A stretch of 64,000 bases of DNA from Chondrosia reniformis (lineage: Eukaryota; Porifera; Demospongiae; Chondrillida; Chondrillidae): assembly GCA_947172415.1 (NCBI GenBank), contig OX359200.1, forward strand, positions 4,652,501 through 4,716,500, given 5' to 3'. The stretch's first letter is position 1. Each line of letters opens with the position of its first letter. Shown in pieces: positions 46,184-60,600 of this stretch. Made by a program: the position numbers and the translations under genes. A model generated the notes under the pieces. It searched no databases. It worked only from the letters and a program-made list of their open reading frames with translations, and was not told the origin of the DNA.

Positions 46184-46900
46184 AGTAATGTAATAACATA
46201 CATATCTCCTTGCACAAACAATCCTGTGCACATGATTGGTAGATTTCATGTGTATAGATTCTTATGGTTGAAAGTTGAACCCCCAAACAGATAAGAATAT
46301 CTTCCTCAAATTCGAATTCCTTTAATGATTAAAGTTATGTTTAAGGACTTCTATGTATGGCTTTCACTAGCTATATATAGACATTACAGCAATTGGCACA
46401 ACCTCTTGAGAAGAATATTACTTTAATAATACACATATAGGGTACTTTAATGACATACATCAATTACAAGTGTGCTAGAAATTTGGTTGTTTTGAACTAT
46501 ACCAATTCCATTTACAAGAATAAGCATGGAGTAGCTGACATCATAGGGGAGTTTACATACTGCACATAACCACAAAATGGCAAGTAAAGGAAGAGTTGAT
46601 TTGCCACACACACACACATAAGCAGGACTGGCCAGATGGGTCTTCCTTTCCTTATATTTCATAAGTAATACAGTGCAAAGGTCTTAATTTCATAAAGCTA
46701 TTATTGTTTTCATTAGCAACTTATATAGTTTTGTATAATATTATCCGATTCATCCCCTCCAGTAATATATAGTGATTATGAGGCCGAAATGTCATGAAAT
46801 GAATTTGAAGACCTACGTATGTGTGTTTGTCAAGTCAATCAAGAAAAGTCAAACAAAGAGCACCGAGTCACAACTGACTAAATAAAGGAAAATATCTAGA
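46184..46900. other. Intergenic, no gene seen
   Basis: AT-rich sequence after the tandem duplication. It includes a CA run near 46606. Open stretches on both strands are short and without domain signals. Confidence 0.45.
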
Positions 46901-46984
46901 AAGAATACTGATCAAGCTAAAAGAAGTCTGTATTAAGTGATAAGAAGGACTGGAAAATGAGGCGTTTGAGCGGACCCAACATGG

Positions 46985-47530
46985 ATGATCCTGGCACCCA
47001 CAGAGAGGGAATCCAAATCTGCGGGTGTAGTGCAGCAGCAAATCAGAGAGAAGAGTGTGGAGGTTGAGAGCACCGCCAAAGAGAATGATCTGGTTAGCGA
47101 TGGTGAAGTGTGGTGTTTTTCAATGACAAGAGGGAGAGACCCTTACCTTCCAACGCCTACCATCAAAACAGTTCACCCATACAGAGTTCAAAAATGCAGA
47201 GTTTGTGTTAATTTGCTGCCAAGATACACTGCCACCCACCCCGCTACACTGCCACCCACCCCGCTACAAGGGAGAAGAGCCATAGGAGAGTACTGATGAT
47301 GCTGAGAGGTGGAACAGTCACTTTCCAGATTGAAACTGGCAGATGGAAGGGTATACCTCAAGAAGAGAGATTGTGTAGAAAGTGTAGAATGAATGAGACA
47401 GTGGAAGACTGCAATCATTGGTTGTTACAGTATCCTAGGTAGGAGCCGGAAAGACGACATCTTTTGACTACTGTACATGTATATGTTGAAGAAAGGCTTC
47501 CTAATTTTGCATCCTTAAACTGATGACATT
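46985..47530 (+). mobile_element. LINE 3' fragment
   Basis: On the + strand 47302-47440 reads LRGGTVTFQIETGRWKGIP then RLCRKCRMNETVEDCNHWLL, the zinc-knuckle-like tail found after the RT of many non-LTR elements. The preceding stretch (from 46985) is open but unclear. A 20-base unit is repeated at about 47227-47266. The frame is interrupted, so this is a relic of a different family from the 26-kb and 38-kb ones. Confidence 0.6.
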
Positions 47531-48075
47531 CAATCTGCTGCAATCACAGACTTAATTAGCTTGTGAAGACCGTGGGATTGCCCAGCTGATCTGCTTAATG
47601 TGGACTGCAAGATTCGGCTGAGTCAGCCTGACTGTATTTGTGGACTATGCATATTTGACAGTGCCTCATTGGGTCTGTACCCTATATAGTGCCTTTTATT
47701 TTTGCTCGCGTACTCTAATATTAATAATATTTATAATATATAATATAATATACTGTCTCCTGGATCGAGGTTATATATACAGTACAAGTTATAATATACT
47801 AATATATGTATATATATAGGAGTGATTGATCATGTGTATATATATACATGTATATACGTATACTCAGTCATGCACTGCGGTCCTATAATATTGTACGCTG
47901 ATGTGTACTGTATATATATCCAGCTAGCCAAGTAAATCTCCAATGAACCAGAATGAACAATTAGTTAATTATAAGCTAATTAATCATATCAATTCTAAAG
48001 CATTGCAAGTTGTACTACATGCAAAGATGTCTTATTTTATAATTATAGACGTAAGGTGTGTTCTTATACTTGATC
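47531..48075. other. 3' flank of the sacsin-like gene
   Basis: AT-rich with TATATA runs. TTTATT at 47695-47700 is a possible minus-strand AATAAA about 380 bases after the stop codon. From about 47970 the sequence is shared with the duplicate at 20095. Confidence 0.45.
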
Positions 48076-48686
48076 TTAAGGTAGTGTGTAAGTCAGCAGA
48101 TATGCTGGGTAAGCATGATCATTGTCATAAGTAATATAGATGATTGATCCACGACTGAAACCTCGAATACTGTCGTATCGCTTCTGCACTTCACCCTCTT
48201 CTTGACCAGTTGTCTGCCTTAAAGGGGGAACTGAGTATTTTTGGGGAATTTGACAATTGTAGCAAGCACCTGTCAGCACTTTAGCAACTAGCATCTTATG
48301 CTGTCCTTTCTCTGTATGGCAGAAGTTATGGGAATAGACGGCATTCTCAGCAAAGTAATTTCCTTTTCCCCACATGCCATCCCTGCTAAATCGCATGTCA
48401 AAGCCAGCATCTCCCATGAACACATCACTGGGATTGGTATTTCTGGTACCATGAAATAGTAGCTTTTCTCCACCAGTGGGTAGTTGTGGGTCCGACTTCA
48501 GGTCGGCCATCTTTCTATGGTACTTTCTCCATAGCACGGTGTTTTGAATTCTTTCAATTCGTATAACAGTTGCCTTTGGAAGGGTGTTGCAGAAATGTGA
48601 TTTAACCTTCCTATATTCTCTTGATGTGTTATAAACCCGAACTAATTCAAACTGTTTTTCACTCCTTTTCCATTCAATGGGAAACC
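48076..48686 (-). other. PARP-type ADP-ribosyltransferase domain (last exon)
   Basis: The exon encodes LLFHGTRNTNPSDVF (NAD+-binding histidine), then MWGKGNYFAENAVYS (tyrosine in the glycine-rich strand) and finally AYPAYLLTY. In poly-ADP-ribosylating enzymes a glutamate sits in that last strand; here small and aliphatic residues are found, as in H-Y-I/L enzymes such as PARP10 and PARP14. Mono-ADP-ribosyl transfer is therefore more likely than polymer synthesis. The splice phase links it to the HEPN exon. Confidence 0.82.
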
Positions 48687-51600
48687 CTGCAGGTACGTAT
48701 ATACAAAACAGGGAACATATACATGTGCATGTAAAATGATAATAGATTTATGAACATGTATATATACACAATATAGTGTGCATGTATTATGTATTATATG
48801 AAAAATTAATATACATGATATGCCTCCTTTGTAAAAATGAGGGGGAACTAAACCTGGAGAGAGCTTTGGACAAAGATATACTGCACGTACGTACATACAA
48901 ATTACATGTATTTACCTTTACTGTCACAATTTCCCGAATCAGATTCTCTGTAATGATGTAAAGTATTGCTGAAGTCATTTTCAGATAGAAAAGGAGACAG
49001 CTTCTTAAGTTGCTTTAGCTTTTTCATGAACTCTTCACTTAGGCGGAGCATCTCAGAAGCAGTCATAGAGTCATGGGTCAAAAATGGAGGATTAAATGGG
49101 AGATTTTCATCAGGAAAACGACAACACTTTCCATGGCTACTGATAGCTACTACAAATTCATCCAAATTCTTCATCTCATCTGGACATTCAGGATGATCTT
49201 TCAGCTTTTGATAAAAATTCAAGACATGAAGTGACTGTTGTCGATTCATATTGCAGTAGGCTAAAGAGATAGCAATGAGACCTTTCTCAATAGCTTCACA
49301 ACAGTAAAAGCATATTGCATGTGGATACTTGCAAAGGTCTGCAGCTGTATGTCCCTCACTCAACAAAGGAAATGCTGAGCTTTCAACAAAAGGTACTCCT
49401 TTTAAGTGCTGAGCTAGCTGAAGATCCATTTTGGCTTGAATGATCCATTTCCCAGCCAAGTGTACATTTATGTTTGGTTTGGCTGTTGCACCTTCTTCCG
49501 CAGATTGATCATGAAGCAAGTCTTCTAGTGCATATGGAGCATGAAAATGCATCCACATGTTACCAATTTTCTTGGCTGTTGTCACAAGTCTCTGCTCTTC
49601 TTCTGGCTTACAAAATGAACAGTGCCGCATGTATAAATTCCCAACACAACTATATGCTGTCATTTCTTGTAGTGAATTGCAAAATTCTTCCATCATTTTC
49701 CCATTAGAAAGTAACTTCTTAGATATTTCCTTATAGGAGGAATGCTGTTGCAAGATCTTTGCAAAACTCTCTAAACATCTAGTAAACATAGCACAAGATG
49801 TTTCTTCAAACCAACATAAGAAATGAAAATGGAAGACTAGTCTCTCCAGCACAAATTGAATTTGCAAGGAATCACACTCTTTAATGCTTTCCAAGCCAGA
49901 CCCTATCCAGTTTGAAAATGTGGATGCATCTTTAAGTGACACATTGTGCAATTGGAGTAGGCTGCCTTTTAAATCATTTGCTTTAAGGCTGTCTTTCATT
50001 TCAGAACATTGATTATCTGAAAGATCGTTACAAACTAAAAGAGAGGAAACAGTCTTTTTGATGCCTGGAGCTACTTCAAGTACAACAGAAGGGATTCCTC
50101 CATTGGAATCTGGCAAAACATCTTGAACCTTAGCACACGAAAACCGCCCTTCAGTAGTAAAATACTTAACAAGTGTTGCACTCTCTATGGTTGAGGGGAT
50201 TAGGAGCTCAAAATCATTCAAGACTGGCATGGTAGTGCCAAGAAGAGATGGTACATAACCACCAAAACGTAGAACATGTAAATCATCTAGACATTTTTCA
50301 ATCAGAAGTGGGTGGCTGCAACTGAGTGTATGAGACAATAAATCCTTAGGAAAAGTCTTTCCCAAAATATTTGAAATTTCATCCACAAACCTTCTCAGAA
50401 GACTTGAACCGTCACTTGAGTGAAGGGTAATAAACATTTCATTACTTTGATCAAGCAATATACAATTGACTGATTTTTCAGTGTTATCAATTCTGCTGCC
50501 ACTCAATTTATTATGTAAGTATGTTCTTACATCCTGAACACAATAGATAGTCATTTCCTGAATTCTCCTAATCAATTGTCCCTCCTTTTCAGTTGGGGTT
50601 TGACCATGATTGTTGTGAGCTATTCTGTACATTGCTATGGTAAACTCTTTAGAATGAAGTAACTGTAGCAATGCTGACAAGCTTGGACATTTGGAGATTT
50701 CGTCAGAAACTGATATCTGATAAGTACACTTATTGTCTGCATCCCTAATTTGGCTGTCATCTGGATATTCACCAACAAGCGTACTAAGTTGCTTCATCTT
50801 AAAGCATTCAGGTAAGGTGAATGAACCTTGGTCATCAGCTGGTGGCCTTTGAACAAAATTAAAATGTCCTGCAGGAAGTCTTCTCTTCATCCATTCAGCA
50901 TCATTAAATACAAGTTTAGGAGTAAATAGGAGAAAGGCACCTTCTTCTACTGGAAGAGGAATTGATTCAGCGCATGAACTGATAAATTGAGCAGCAGATC
51001 GACTTTCATCACTTCTAATCAGAATAATCAACTCTTTGTAAGCCAGCATGGCCTGCCTCTCCTCTTTGGTTTCCTTATAGTAGAATTTTGATCCTAATGC
51101 AGATATTTTCTCATGTAGAGATTGCAATATGCCTACATAGTGACTAGAATCAGCTCTCTTTTTGACTCCTGAAATTCTCAACAATTTTATAAAGCTTTCC
51201 ATATAATCAGGAACAGGAACAAGATAGGGAGCAAACAACTCCTGACTGCTAATTATATGCTCTACCACACTAGAGCTAGGAACCAGAAATGGAGCTGAGG
51301 GGCCAACGGATTCTATTAGCCAGCATGCTGATTTTGATAACCTCTGAATAGTCCCATGATCATTCTGCAGATTTGAGATATTCACACTAAGAAACTGGTA
51401 ATGCTGAGTGAACAGCACTTTGAGTTGTTTCATAACTAGCATTATCTTTTTGGGAGAGGGACACTGTGAAACAATCCTGCAAAGCAGGAGAAGATTTTCA
51501 GCAACTAATTTTGGAGTAACCTCCTGGATGCCAAGGGCTTCTGTTACAAATCCAAAAAAACCCTCTTCACTGAACATGTTCTTCTTAAATGCAGCAGTTA

Positions 51601-54600
51601 TCAAATTACCTTTCATGGCAAGTCCGGATAAGGAGGGAATGTCAGTAGAAGTGGGGAGACCCACACTAGTACTATACTTAGCATTAAGGCAACAGTATGA
51701 GCTTAATGTAGCTTCCTTGAGGGCAATGTATTTTGGAAAAGTGGAACAACCATTATTTCCTAGACCTTCTACAATTTGACTTAGTAGAGCTGAAGCTTGT
51801 GCTCTGATAAAAGGGATTTTAGAAGCCCTGAAAAGAAAATCTGTCAATTCATCTGATTTTCTTTCTATTTTCAAGGAATTGGCTAAGGCAGCAAGGGTAT
51901 TCAATAATATCAAGTCTCCATCTTTAAAGTTTGAAGGGTTTTCACAAAATGATTTTGCAGTTGTTAACCAAAGGTTTGTGTCAGGTAAAGTATGCACACC
52001 CAGTGAAACTAACAATCCAATCATAACTCCTTGACACCAGTTACCTGGCAACTGCTTATTTTTTGGGATAAACATTTTAACAAATTCAGACGTAGGAGAG
52101 TAGAAAAAAGATGGAATTTTTTGGCTTTTATCTGATGCAGTTATAAATTCTTTCTCTTTTAAAGCTTTCTTCATTTGTTGAGATTCTTGTGCATTAAAGC
52201 CAAAAAGTGTACCCTTTTTTGGCATGCAAAGTTCATTGAGGACAAACTTCACTTGTGCCTGTATTGATGGTACATCCAGCAAGTGAAGATATGGGATGAC
52301 CACTGTCAGATAAAACTCAACATCGTTGAAAATGTGAATTCCAAGAGACCTCAAAAATTCGAAGTTATTAAATGCAATATTAGAATACTGCAAGAATGCT
52401 ACTAGATAGGGTAATGCTTTGTGTTGCTGCAACTCAGTTAGGCCAACACGACATGCACTGTTTGGGAACAAGAATACTCTATCTCGAGGATTGATTGGCC
52501 TGCCTGTAGCATCTGGATCTCCAAGAAAGCTGTATATTGGTAGTTGCTTCAGCAGCTCTATTGTCAGAGGTTCTTTTCTTTTATATGCTGTACTTTGAGA
52601 AATTCGTTCAATCAGAATAGCAACTTCATGCATTTCATGTTGTAATAAAGTAATACTTTTGGGTAGCCTATTTGCACTGGCTTTAATTAGATTCATTACT
52701 CTTTCAGGATCATTAGGCGAGCTGCCTGGCAGCAAATCAAACATGTTCTTGATTGTTTGGAGGGAAGCTGATGGAATTTGATCTTTGAATATATTCCAGT
52801 TTATGCAAGGAATTCCAAATTTTTTCAACAAGCAGTTTGGCAATTTAGATGATTCTTTCTGAATATAAGGTATAGTCACCAAAACAGAGTGATTCATGGA
52901 GAGAGGAAACAGTGTTCCTTTATCAGTAGGAATTAGCATAACCTTGCTGAAAAGGGGTAAAAGTTGAACAGTTGAGTCATTGAATGCCCATTTCCAGAAC
53001 TGTACCAAAGTCTTTCTGTATTCTCCCTTATATGGTATAGGGGAATCCCCTTTTGGTAGCTGTATATGCTGTGCATAATGACTGGGAGAGAGTGGTATTA
53101 CAATGCGCTGAGCACAAAGGAAGTCTCTAATGAATTTATCTCTCCATAACCTTTCAGACACAAAGTCTTCTGGTCGGTGTGGTAGATTTTCTCTGTCTGC
53201 ATGACTGTAGCATAATTCAGGCAAAACCCTTAATTCATTAGTGCATAATAGGATTAGAGGTAGACCAGACAGTAGCTGGCTAGAGATAGGTTTTATTTGA
53301 AGAATATAATGCCATATTGTCTCTATGTTGTGTTTGATCACATTTTCTACTCTTTTCTGCTTGAATTGTGCAACCTGCTTGAGCAATGTTATCAGTAAAT
53401 GAGGACTGATTTCACCTTGATACTTCGGATTTACCTTTCTAAAAGCAGAACAAATTTTATATGGAGCTGAGGTAATACCTAAGCCCAATTCCAGGAACAC
53501 AGGAACCAATTGCAAATTGTTGGCTTGGCTATCTTTTAAAAACCAGCCTTTTTTGGTTCTTCCACCACTTTCTATACAGAGCCATGATGATGGAACTGAT
53601 TGATGGACAATGTCAATCAAGATGGCAGCTCTGTCTTCAAGTAAATTAATATAAACTTTCTGTGGCAAGCCAAAGGCTTCAAGAGGCCTAGCTTTTTCAC
53701 TAATTGCCTCTGCTGTTGCTTTTGAGAGATCAGGGAAAAGATTGTAAAACCAGCTTATCTGTTGCTTATTAGATTTGTCAATTAGCTGTGTTCCAATTTG
53801 CAATAGAAAGCTATAAGCCTTGCTTACCACACAGTCTACTAATGATTTATTCCAATCTTTTAGTGCACCTTCTTTGGTATGTTGAATATGCTTACGTGAA
53901 GGATCTATCCAAAAGGCTCCATGAATATGTACTGGCAAATAAGAAGGATTATCATCTAGAGGAAGTGAAACAAAAATCTTTCCATCACAAGCTGCCATAT
54001 TTCTGTCATATAAACTAGCCACAGAGGCCACAGGAAGCAATGACTCTTTGTACCCTTTCAAAACCAGGTCTTCCGGTAAGGTCCCTCGAAAACATTTACT
54101 AACTAACCAATTTGTTTCTCCTTTTTTAACAATCAAATCTGCCCTTCCTTCATGCTGGGTAACAGTAAGAGCATTGCATGTGGAAAAGCTTTGTGGTACC
54201 TGACCTTGAGATAAACGTGAGCAGGACTCTCTGAGATTCACTGCAAAAGATGAATGCGGGATATCTCCGATTTGTTTACTATTGGCAGTAAAACAACAAA
54301 AATTATTGACATCACCAGATTCTGAAATGTCAAAAACAGATATCTGTTTCACATTGTTTAGAAATAAAAGCATTTCGGGTATTTGTTGCTGAAACTGAGC
54401 CAAAAACCTTTGCAATTTTCCCAAAGTCATTGAGTAGCCTTTATCTAGTTTGGTCTTCCAACAGTGATTGCCACTTCTATTCCTAGTTAATGGAAGCCGA
54501 AATACTGAATAACCATTTTGCCATCCGCTTGCTAAGTCCTGAATGACACCTGGTACACATCTTGCCATTTTTGGAAACATGTCCCCCAAGAAAGGCTTTA

Positions 54601-57600
54601 ACTGATCAATAAAATTAGACAATTTTCTTTCCTCAGTATTCTGCCACAGCTTTCCAGGTCGGCTGTTCTCTAAATAACTAAAAAAGGCCTTGTGTGGGTC
54701 AAACAGACAGAAATACTGTGGGTCTCCACCCACATCACAAGAAAGTAGAGTTGGGCTATCTGTTATATGATAGGCAACATTAAAACCAATACCAAATCGA
54801 CCAATGGCATCTGCATCACCTCGCTTGCCACCAACACCTAATTTTGTTATACCTACAATGTCCTTTACTGTAAATTTTCTATTATTGAATACCAAAAGGG
54901 AAGGCATATCATATAAGCTCTTAAAGTTCTTATGGGTAGAGAAAAGAACATTTTTCTCAAATTGGTGCCTCCTGTCAATAACAAAAGCAACCTCACTGGC
55001 ACAAGCATCTTCTGCATTTTGTATAAATTCAGTAAACATGGACATGTTGGGTTCATACTGTGTTAGTAAACCATTTAATCTCGCACAAAGATCTTCATGC
55101 TGACCAAAATCTTCACCACCAAACAACGTATCATCTGTCATCTTATTAGAAAATTCTGCTAAAATATCTATCACACCTAATTTAGTAGCTACACTTTCAG
55201 AAATTTGATGATGAAGGAAGTGTCTTTGTTGTTTTGCTTCGGGTGGCAGTAAATGTCTAAGCTTTTCTGCACAGTAAATCAGTTCTTGTGACAGTCTTAG
55301 GATTTTATCCTGATCTGGGAGATATACTCTTAAACCAGACCTTGCTTCTGTAAAGAGAGAGTCCAATTTCAAAGAGAGGAAAGTGACACAATGAAAATGT
55401 TCATCTTTCAGAGGATTTTCCCTGTAAATTTTTTTCAAAGTTTCTAAGATTGTGAGAGATGATTCCAGATCTAGACTTTTCTTAACTCCCAAGTTTTCAA
55501 ACAGCTTATAATAAGGGGTACTTTTTACAGTAACTAGCAGTCCAGGATAATTTATAGGTACCTCTTCTTCTAGTGTGACTTGATGTGAACCGTAGAATCC
55601 ACAATAATCTCCGATCCAAATGAATGGTCTATTACCCAATCTTGTCTTCAGATTTCGTAGAGTGTCAGGTCTAGTACAAATGCTCTGAAGATGATTATAA
55701 ACAAAGGGTAGGTGTTTGTTCAAAAACAAGAAGTCTGCTTCTTTGAGAGTGGATTGTTGGGACCAATCTATTATAGTTACCAGATTATCAAACACAAGTT
55801 CTGGAGAGATAGCACGTGCCTTAAAGAATCTCTTGAAGTTCTCCTGCAGACTTTTAGGCAGTTTTTCAATGTTCACAACTGGTGAATTAGTAAAGACCAG
55901 CCCCAAAGCATTAAAGGGAAAAAGATTACAAGCAGCTGCAAGGGTCTGTGTCACATGACACCATGGCAACAGGAGATCATTAGGCTTATGATAAATAGGG
56001 AGAAATGCAACACGTGAAAGTGACTCGCTAATTGTAAGTAAGTTGGCCTTTTCTCGCTCTATTTGCTGGTAATGGTGCTCCAAGTACCTGATAAAGCATT
56101 CAGCTTTAGGCATTGCCATAGGACTTGATGTAGATTTAGACAATTCTTCAATTTTTTTCGCTCTGTCTAGCACATCATTATCCCTAAGTATATCCTCTCT
56201 CATTCCTAGGTCCTTTAGATCATTAAAGAAATCAGAGAGGTCTGCTAAGGGAAATCTGCCTTCACCTTCCTCAAAAAGACACTTAATGTACGATTTCTTT
56301 TCAGATACTAGCTCACAAGGCTTTCTTAAAACCTTTCCTTCTGGCTTACAAGGAACGAAAGATTCAGATTGAAGGTGTTTAGACATCCGCCCGATATCAC
56401 AAATCTTTAATCTAAAACAATTAAGCACAAACTTCACTTGTTCTACAACCATCTTCAAGGGTAATTTTTTAAGATTAGGTATGAGAAATTGGGTAACATA
56501 ATCTTTGAATGAAATTTCATTTAATTGCACGAAATTCCTTAAATGGGTGATTATCCCTTCTGGGAGGGTTGCCATGGATTTTCCACAGTATTCAAGAACA
56601 CATAGAATTGTATTGCGGTTGATTTCAGTGACATTGCCATCATTAAAGTCTTGACTGAGAAACCATACATCCTTCAATGATTCCCATTTTGAAGTTTTCC
56701 TACACCAGATAATCTGAAGCTTTCTTTCACAAAAGCGCTTGTAAAAGGCAGAAAAAACAATTTTAGCAAGGTCTGAGTCTGACTTGGATGGCCAGAGTTG
56801 ATAAAAATAGAGTAGAATTTCCTGGTCTGGGTTTGGTGTCCTCTGACAAAGGTATCCTAAGAGATTACAAATTGCCTCCACAACTGCGTCTGCAATCAAG
56901 ACAGAGTTCCAGCTGTTTCGGTCCTGAAGATCCCTAAGACTACGTCTGTCTTTAGATATGTCAAAGAAACCATTCACATGAAAGCAAAGTGGAGAGGCCG
57001 ATATGTTCAGTGGTAAGAAACAGAAGATGTTACTACAACTCAATGGGACAGGACAAACAGCTGTTGTTGTGTGCATTGTAACGGCTACCTCTGCAAAAGG
57101 AACTAAACCTCTTTTACATCCATCCTGAGTTAAGGCCATTTTTTTACTTCCGGTTAATCCTAGGGTTGAAGATGAAATCCAAAGTGATCTATTAGCAGGT
57201 AGATATGCTTGTGTACAATCTTCTACAGAAACGTCAAAGCAGAGTATATCAGAGGTATCAGTGCCTTTTCTCTGAAAACTTTGAAGGAGATCCTTGCTTC
57301 TTTTGCCATTTCTTTTAACAGAGTACAGACGGGCCATCTGCTGTGGTTGCATTCCTTCTTGCAGCTGATACAGTTCTATGGAACAGACATTCCTTAAGAA
57401 AACTATCAACTTTTCTGCAGTTGAAGTGAGAGATTTGACTAGCTGATTGATATAGCTTTGGTTTACTACAAATCCTGGTGCAATATCACTTTGGTTTGCC
57501 ATTTCACTGGTTCTAAATGGAAATCGAAACAGTGCACCCGGATATTCATCGGTCTCATTATACAGAGTAAACCCAAAAATGCTTTCAAATGGCATCATTT

Positions 57601-60600
57601 GTTCATAATAAGAAAGCAACAGTTCTTTTCTCTCTTGAACAAAGTTAAACTCTACTCCACTGTCACCCAAGTACTTTGCATGAGGGTCAAGGAATATGAC
57701 TCGATCTCTACTAATAAGGCTTGGTAGATCAGTTATTTGATAAGTAGCACAGAAGCCAAGACCAAACCGACCAATCTTAGTTACATCTTCCTTTTTTGTC
57801 TCCCCAGCTATCTTACAAATGTTTTCAAAATCTTCATAACTAAACATAGAATTGTTATAGGCAAACAATGCTGGACCCTGCCAGTGTTTCATGCCCTCCG
57901 TAAAAAGTGCACCATTTGAAGTGGAATGGCTTCTCCAGTCAATTAAAAATTTCACTTCTGTTGCACCTGCATCGTCAGCATTTTGAATTAGTTCTTTCAG
58001 GACGTCAATGTGGTCCTTGTAGTCATCAATTATGCCTTTTATTCTTCTAGTTACTGCTTCATGATGTCCTTTAAGTTTGTATTTGATTTTCAATGATCTT
58101 GGCTTTGCAATTCTACTGGAAAGAGGTGGTATTTGAAGCACCTGTGCCACACTTGCTGGGACTAAAGGATGAATTAAATTGTATTTTACTTTGATTTCCT
58201 CATATAGGTCATGCAGGCGCTCATTCCACTGTCTGTCATCAAAAACACACTCATTAGCAGTAACTAATAAACCACTGCAGTTTGGAAGAAGGATACCTTT
58301 CAACTGCTCTGATTTCAAACTTTCCTCTCCTGCACATACACAAATTCTTTGAAGAATCTGCGTTACCAATTTTATCCTATCCTCATTTAAGGGCTGAAAT
58401 GACTTCAAGTTGTGAATTGCTTGCAGTAGATCAGTGAATTCAAACTGCTCCTTTACACCACAAGATTTCCAAAAGTCTCTAGAAAGATGAGAATATGAGG
58501 CATGGACAGAGACAAATCCAGGCAAGGGATGGTCAAGAGACTGAATGGCTGCTTTAGCTCTTTCAAAGAACATCCGATGTTGAGGTTCAAATATAAAGGG
58601 GAAATTAACTGTCTTCAGAACAGCAGAAGCTTTTGAAACGTCAAGATAAAAATAAACTGCCAACACCATGTTGTATACTAGACCAATTCTTTTATCAAGG
58701 TCAAAATGTTTCCTATCCAATTTGCTCAAATGTTCCAAATGCTGCACAACAGATTTTACTGGGATTTCCTTAGCAATAAGGATATCCTGCTGGTTGTATT
58801 GTGGCCTTACAATAGGTAGTACTGATCCAACTATGGTTTGAGCTAATGTTTGCTGAGGAGAAGTAAAATAATAGTAACTGACCTGGTCAGGAGTGAGGGG
58901 CTGATTACAGTATTTAGTCCCCGCCCACTGTAAACCTAGGTCAGTAAATTCTGCTGGTACATCTGCTTCACAGAAAAGGAAAGGAATTGATTTAGCTTTT
59001 TGAAAGAATTCAGGCAAACAAGAAGCCTCAAAACTGGCTTTAATGGCAGCCTGGGATCTCTGTTTTGCTTTCATAATGTTTCTCATGCCTTTTACATGCC
59101 TAATCCTCTCTATAAGGAATTTAATCAACTTGTCTTTATCTTTTTGCAATGAGTCAAGTGTCTTTAAGCCAAGAAGCTGAAGTTTATTAAATACTGGCTG
59201 TAATGCTTGATGTGGGAAAACATCCTCATGCTCTTCAAAAAAAGACATTAACTCTTGCGAAGGAAAATACAATTCTCCAGGTGAAAATAGGGTTTTATTT
59301 GTATTACTTTTGCTTGAAATAAATTTAATTTTGGATAGCCTATCAATAAGTATTTTGTCACTGGGATCAACCATTTTCAAAATCAACAAAATTATACTTA
59401 TTTGGCCAGTATGGACACTACATTTAAGAGCTTTAGGGATAAGATGATTCAAAATTAGACTGCAAAGGTCTTCAGGGGGCCTGCCAACCAGCACCTCATA
59501 GCTACTCATATTATAGTGATCAACCTTGAGTATATTCAGAGGGATTTGAGTATGCTGTGAAAGACTAACTGAAACTTCCAACCTTGGAAATATGATTTCA
59601 TTGAGTGGTTGCAGGGATATGAAATTACCATTAATAGTCTCGTATATTGGTAATGATCTCAAATATTTTAATAATGGATCCAAGAGTTTATCTCCCTTCA
59701 CATACTCCCTTAAATAGCTGTAAAGGATTCTTTTTTCTTGAGCTTCCAGTTGATGTATCCTTCTTTCAGCAGATAACCTCTGTAGTATTTGAATCAGCCT
59801 TTCTTGAGAAATAAGTGGAAGAAATGAATTAAATGAGGGCAGACCTTCAAAATGCATCACCTGAATCATATTTTCTACTACATTACACCCTAATTTGGCA
59901 ATAACATGATAAAGATTATCAAGGTTAGTGTCATGTCCCCAGTAGTTCATGTGTCTCACTGTGTGGCCATTTTCTTGTAAGGGAAGCAGTTTAGCCTCAT
60001 GTGGATAGTCATATCGGTCAAGTGACATGTTGGGTACAAGGGGCAGGCCAGAAACTGTATTTAAGGGGACCCTGAATTGAAATAGCCACTTCCAGACATC
60101 TATCAAATAGTGTCTATTAGGATGGCCATTCCTGTCAGGAGTCCAGTGTACTACACTACCCTTTGTTGTACGGAATAATGAGAGTATGGCCCGTTCCAGT
60201 AGTTGGGAACTTACTACCTCTACTGTGGCTATGGCAAGCTGATATATCCCACTTTTGGCCATTTTAGTGAAATGTTCTAACAATTGTTGAGGGAGATTTT
60301 CATACAAAAGGTACCTCTCTAAGGGTTTCAAGATTCTAGCTGTGAGATCATCAGTAATCACATAAATAAGGTGGGGCTTGTTCTCCCTGGTGGATAAGAC
60401 GGCAGGAGAATTTGACTTAAGCATGAGTGGCACCACTGGCAAGTTAAGTAGACAATCGTAATCCTTCACATCTGAGAACACATACTCCAACAAATTAATA
60501 AAAGAATCCATGTTCTCATTAAACTTTTTAATTGCTAAGTCTCTATTTTTAGATATGGACACTCTAACACGGTGTGGGTTTAGGGTAGGCAAACTTGCTT

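Noticed and set aside
48966-49196. Open frames antisense to the HEPN exon in both copies (also 22246-22476)
   Set aside because: They are shadows of a well-supported coding exon on the other strand.
49500-50700. DnaJ domain before HEPN as in human sacsin
   Set aside because: No HPD motif or J-domain helix pattern could be read between the last SIRPT part and HEPN.
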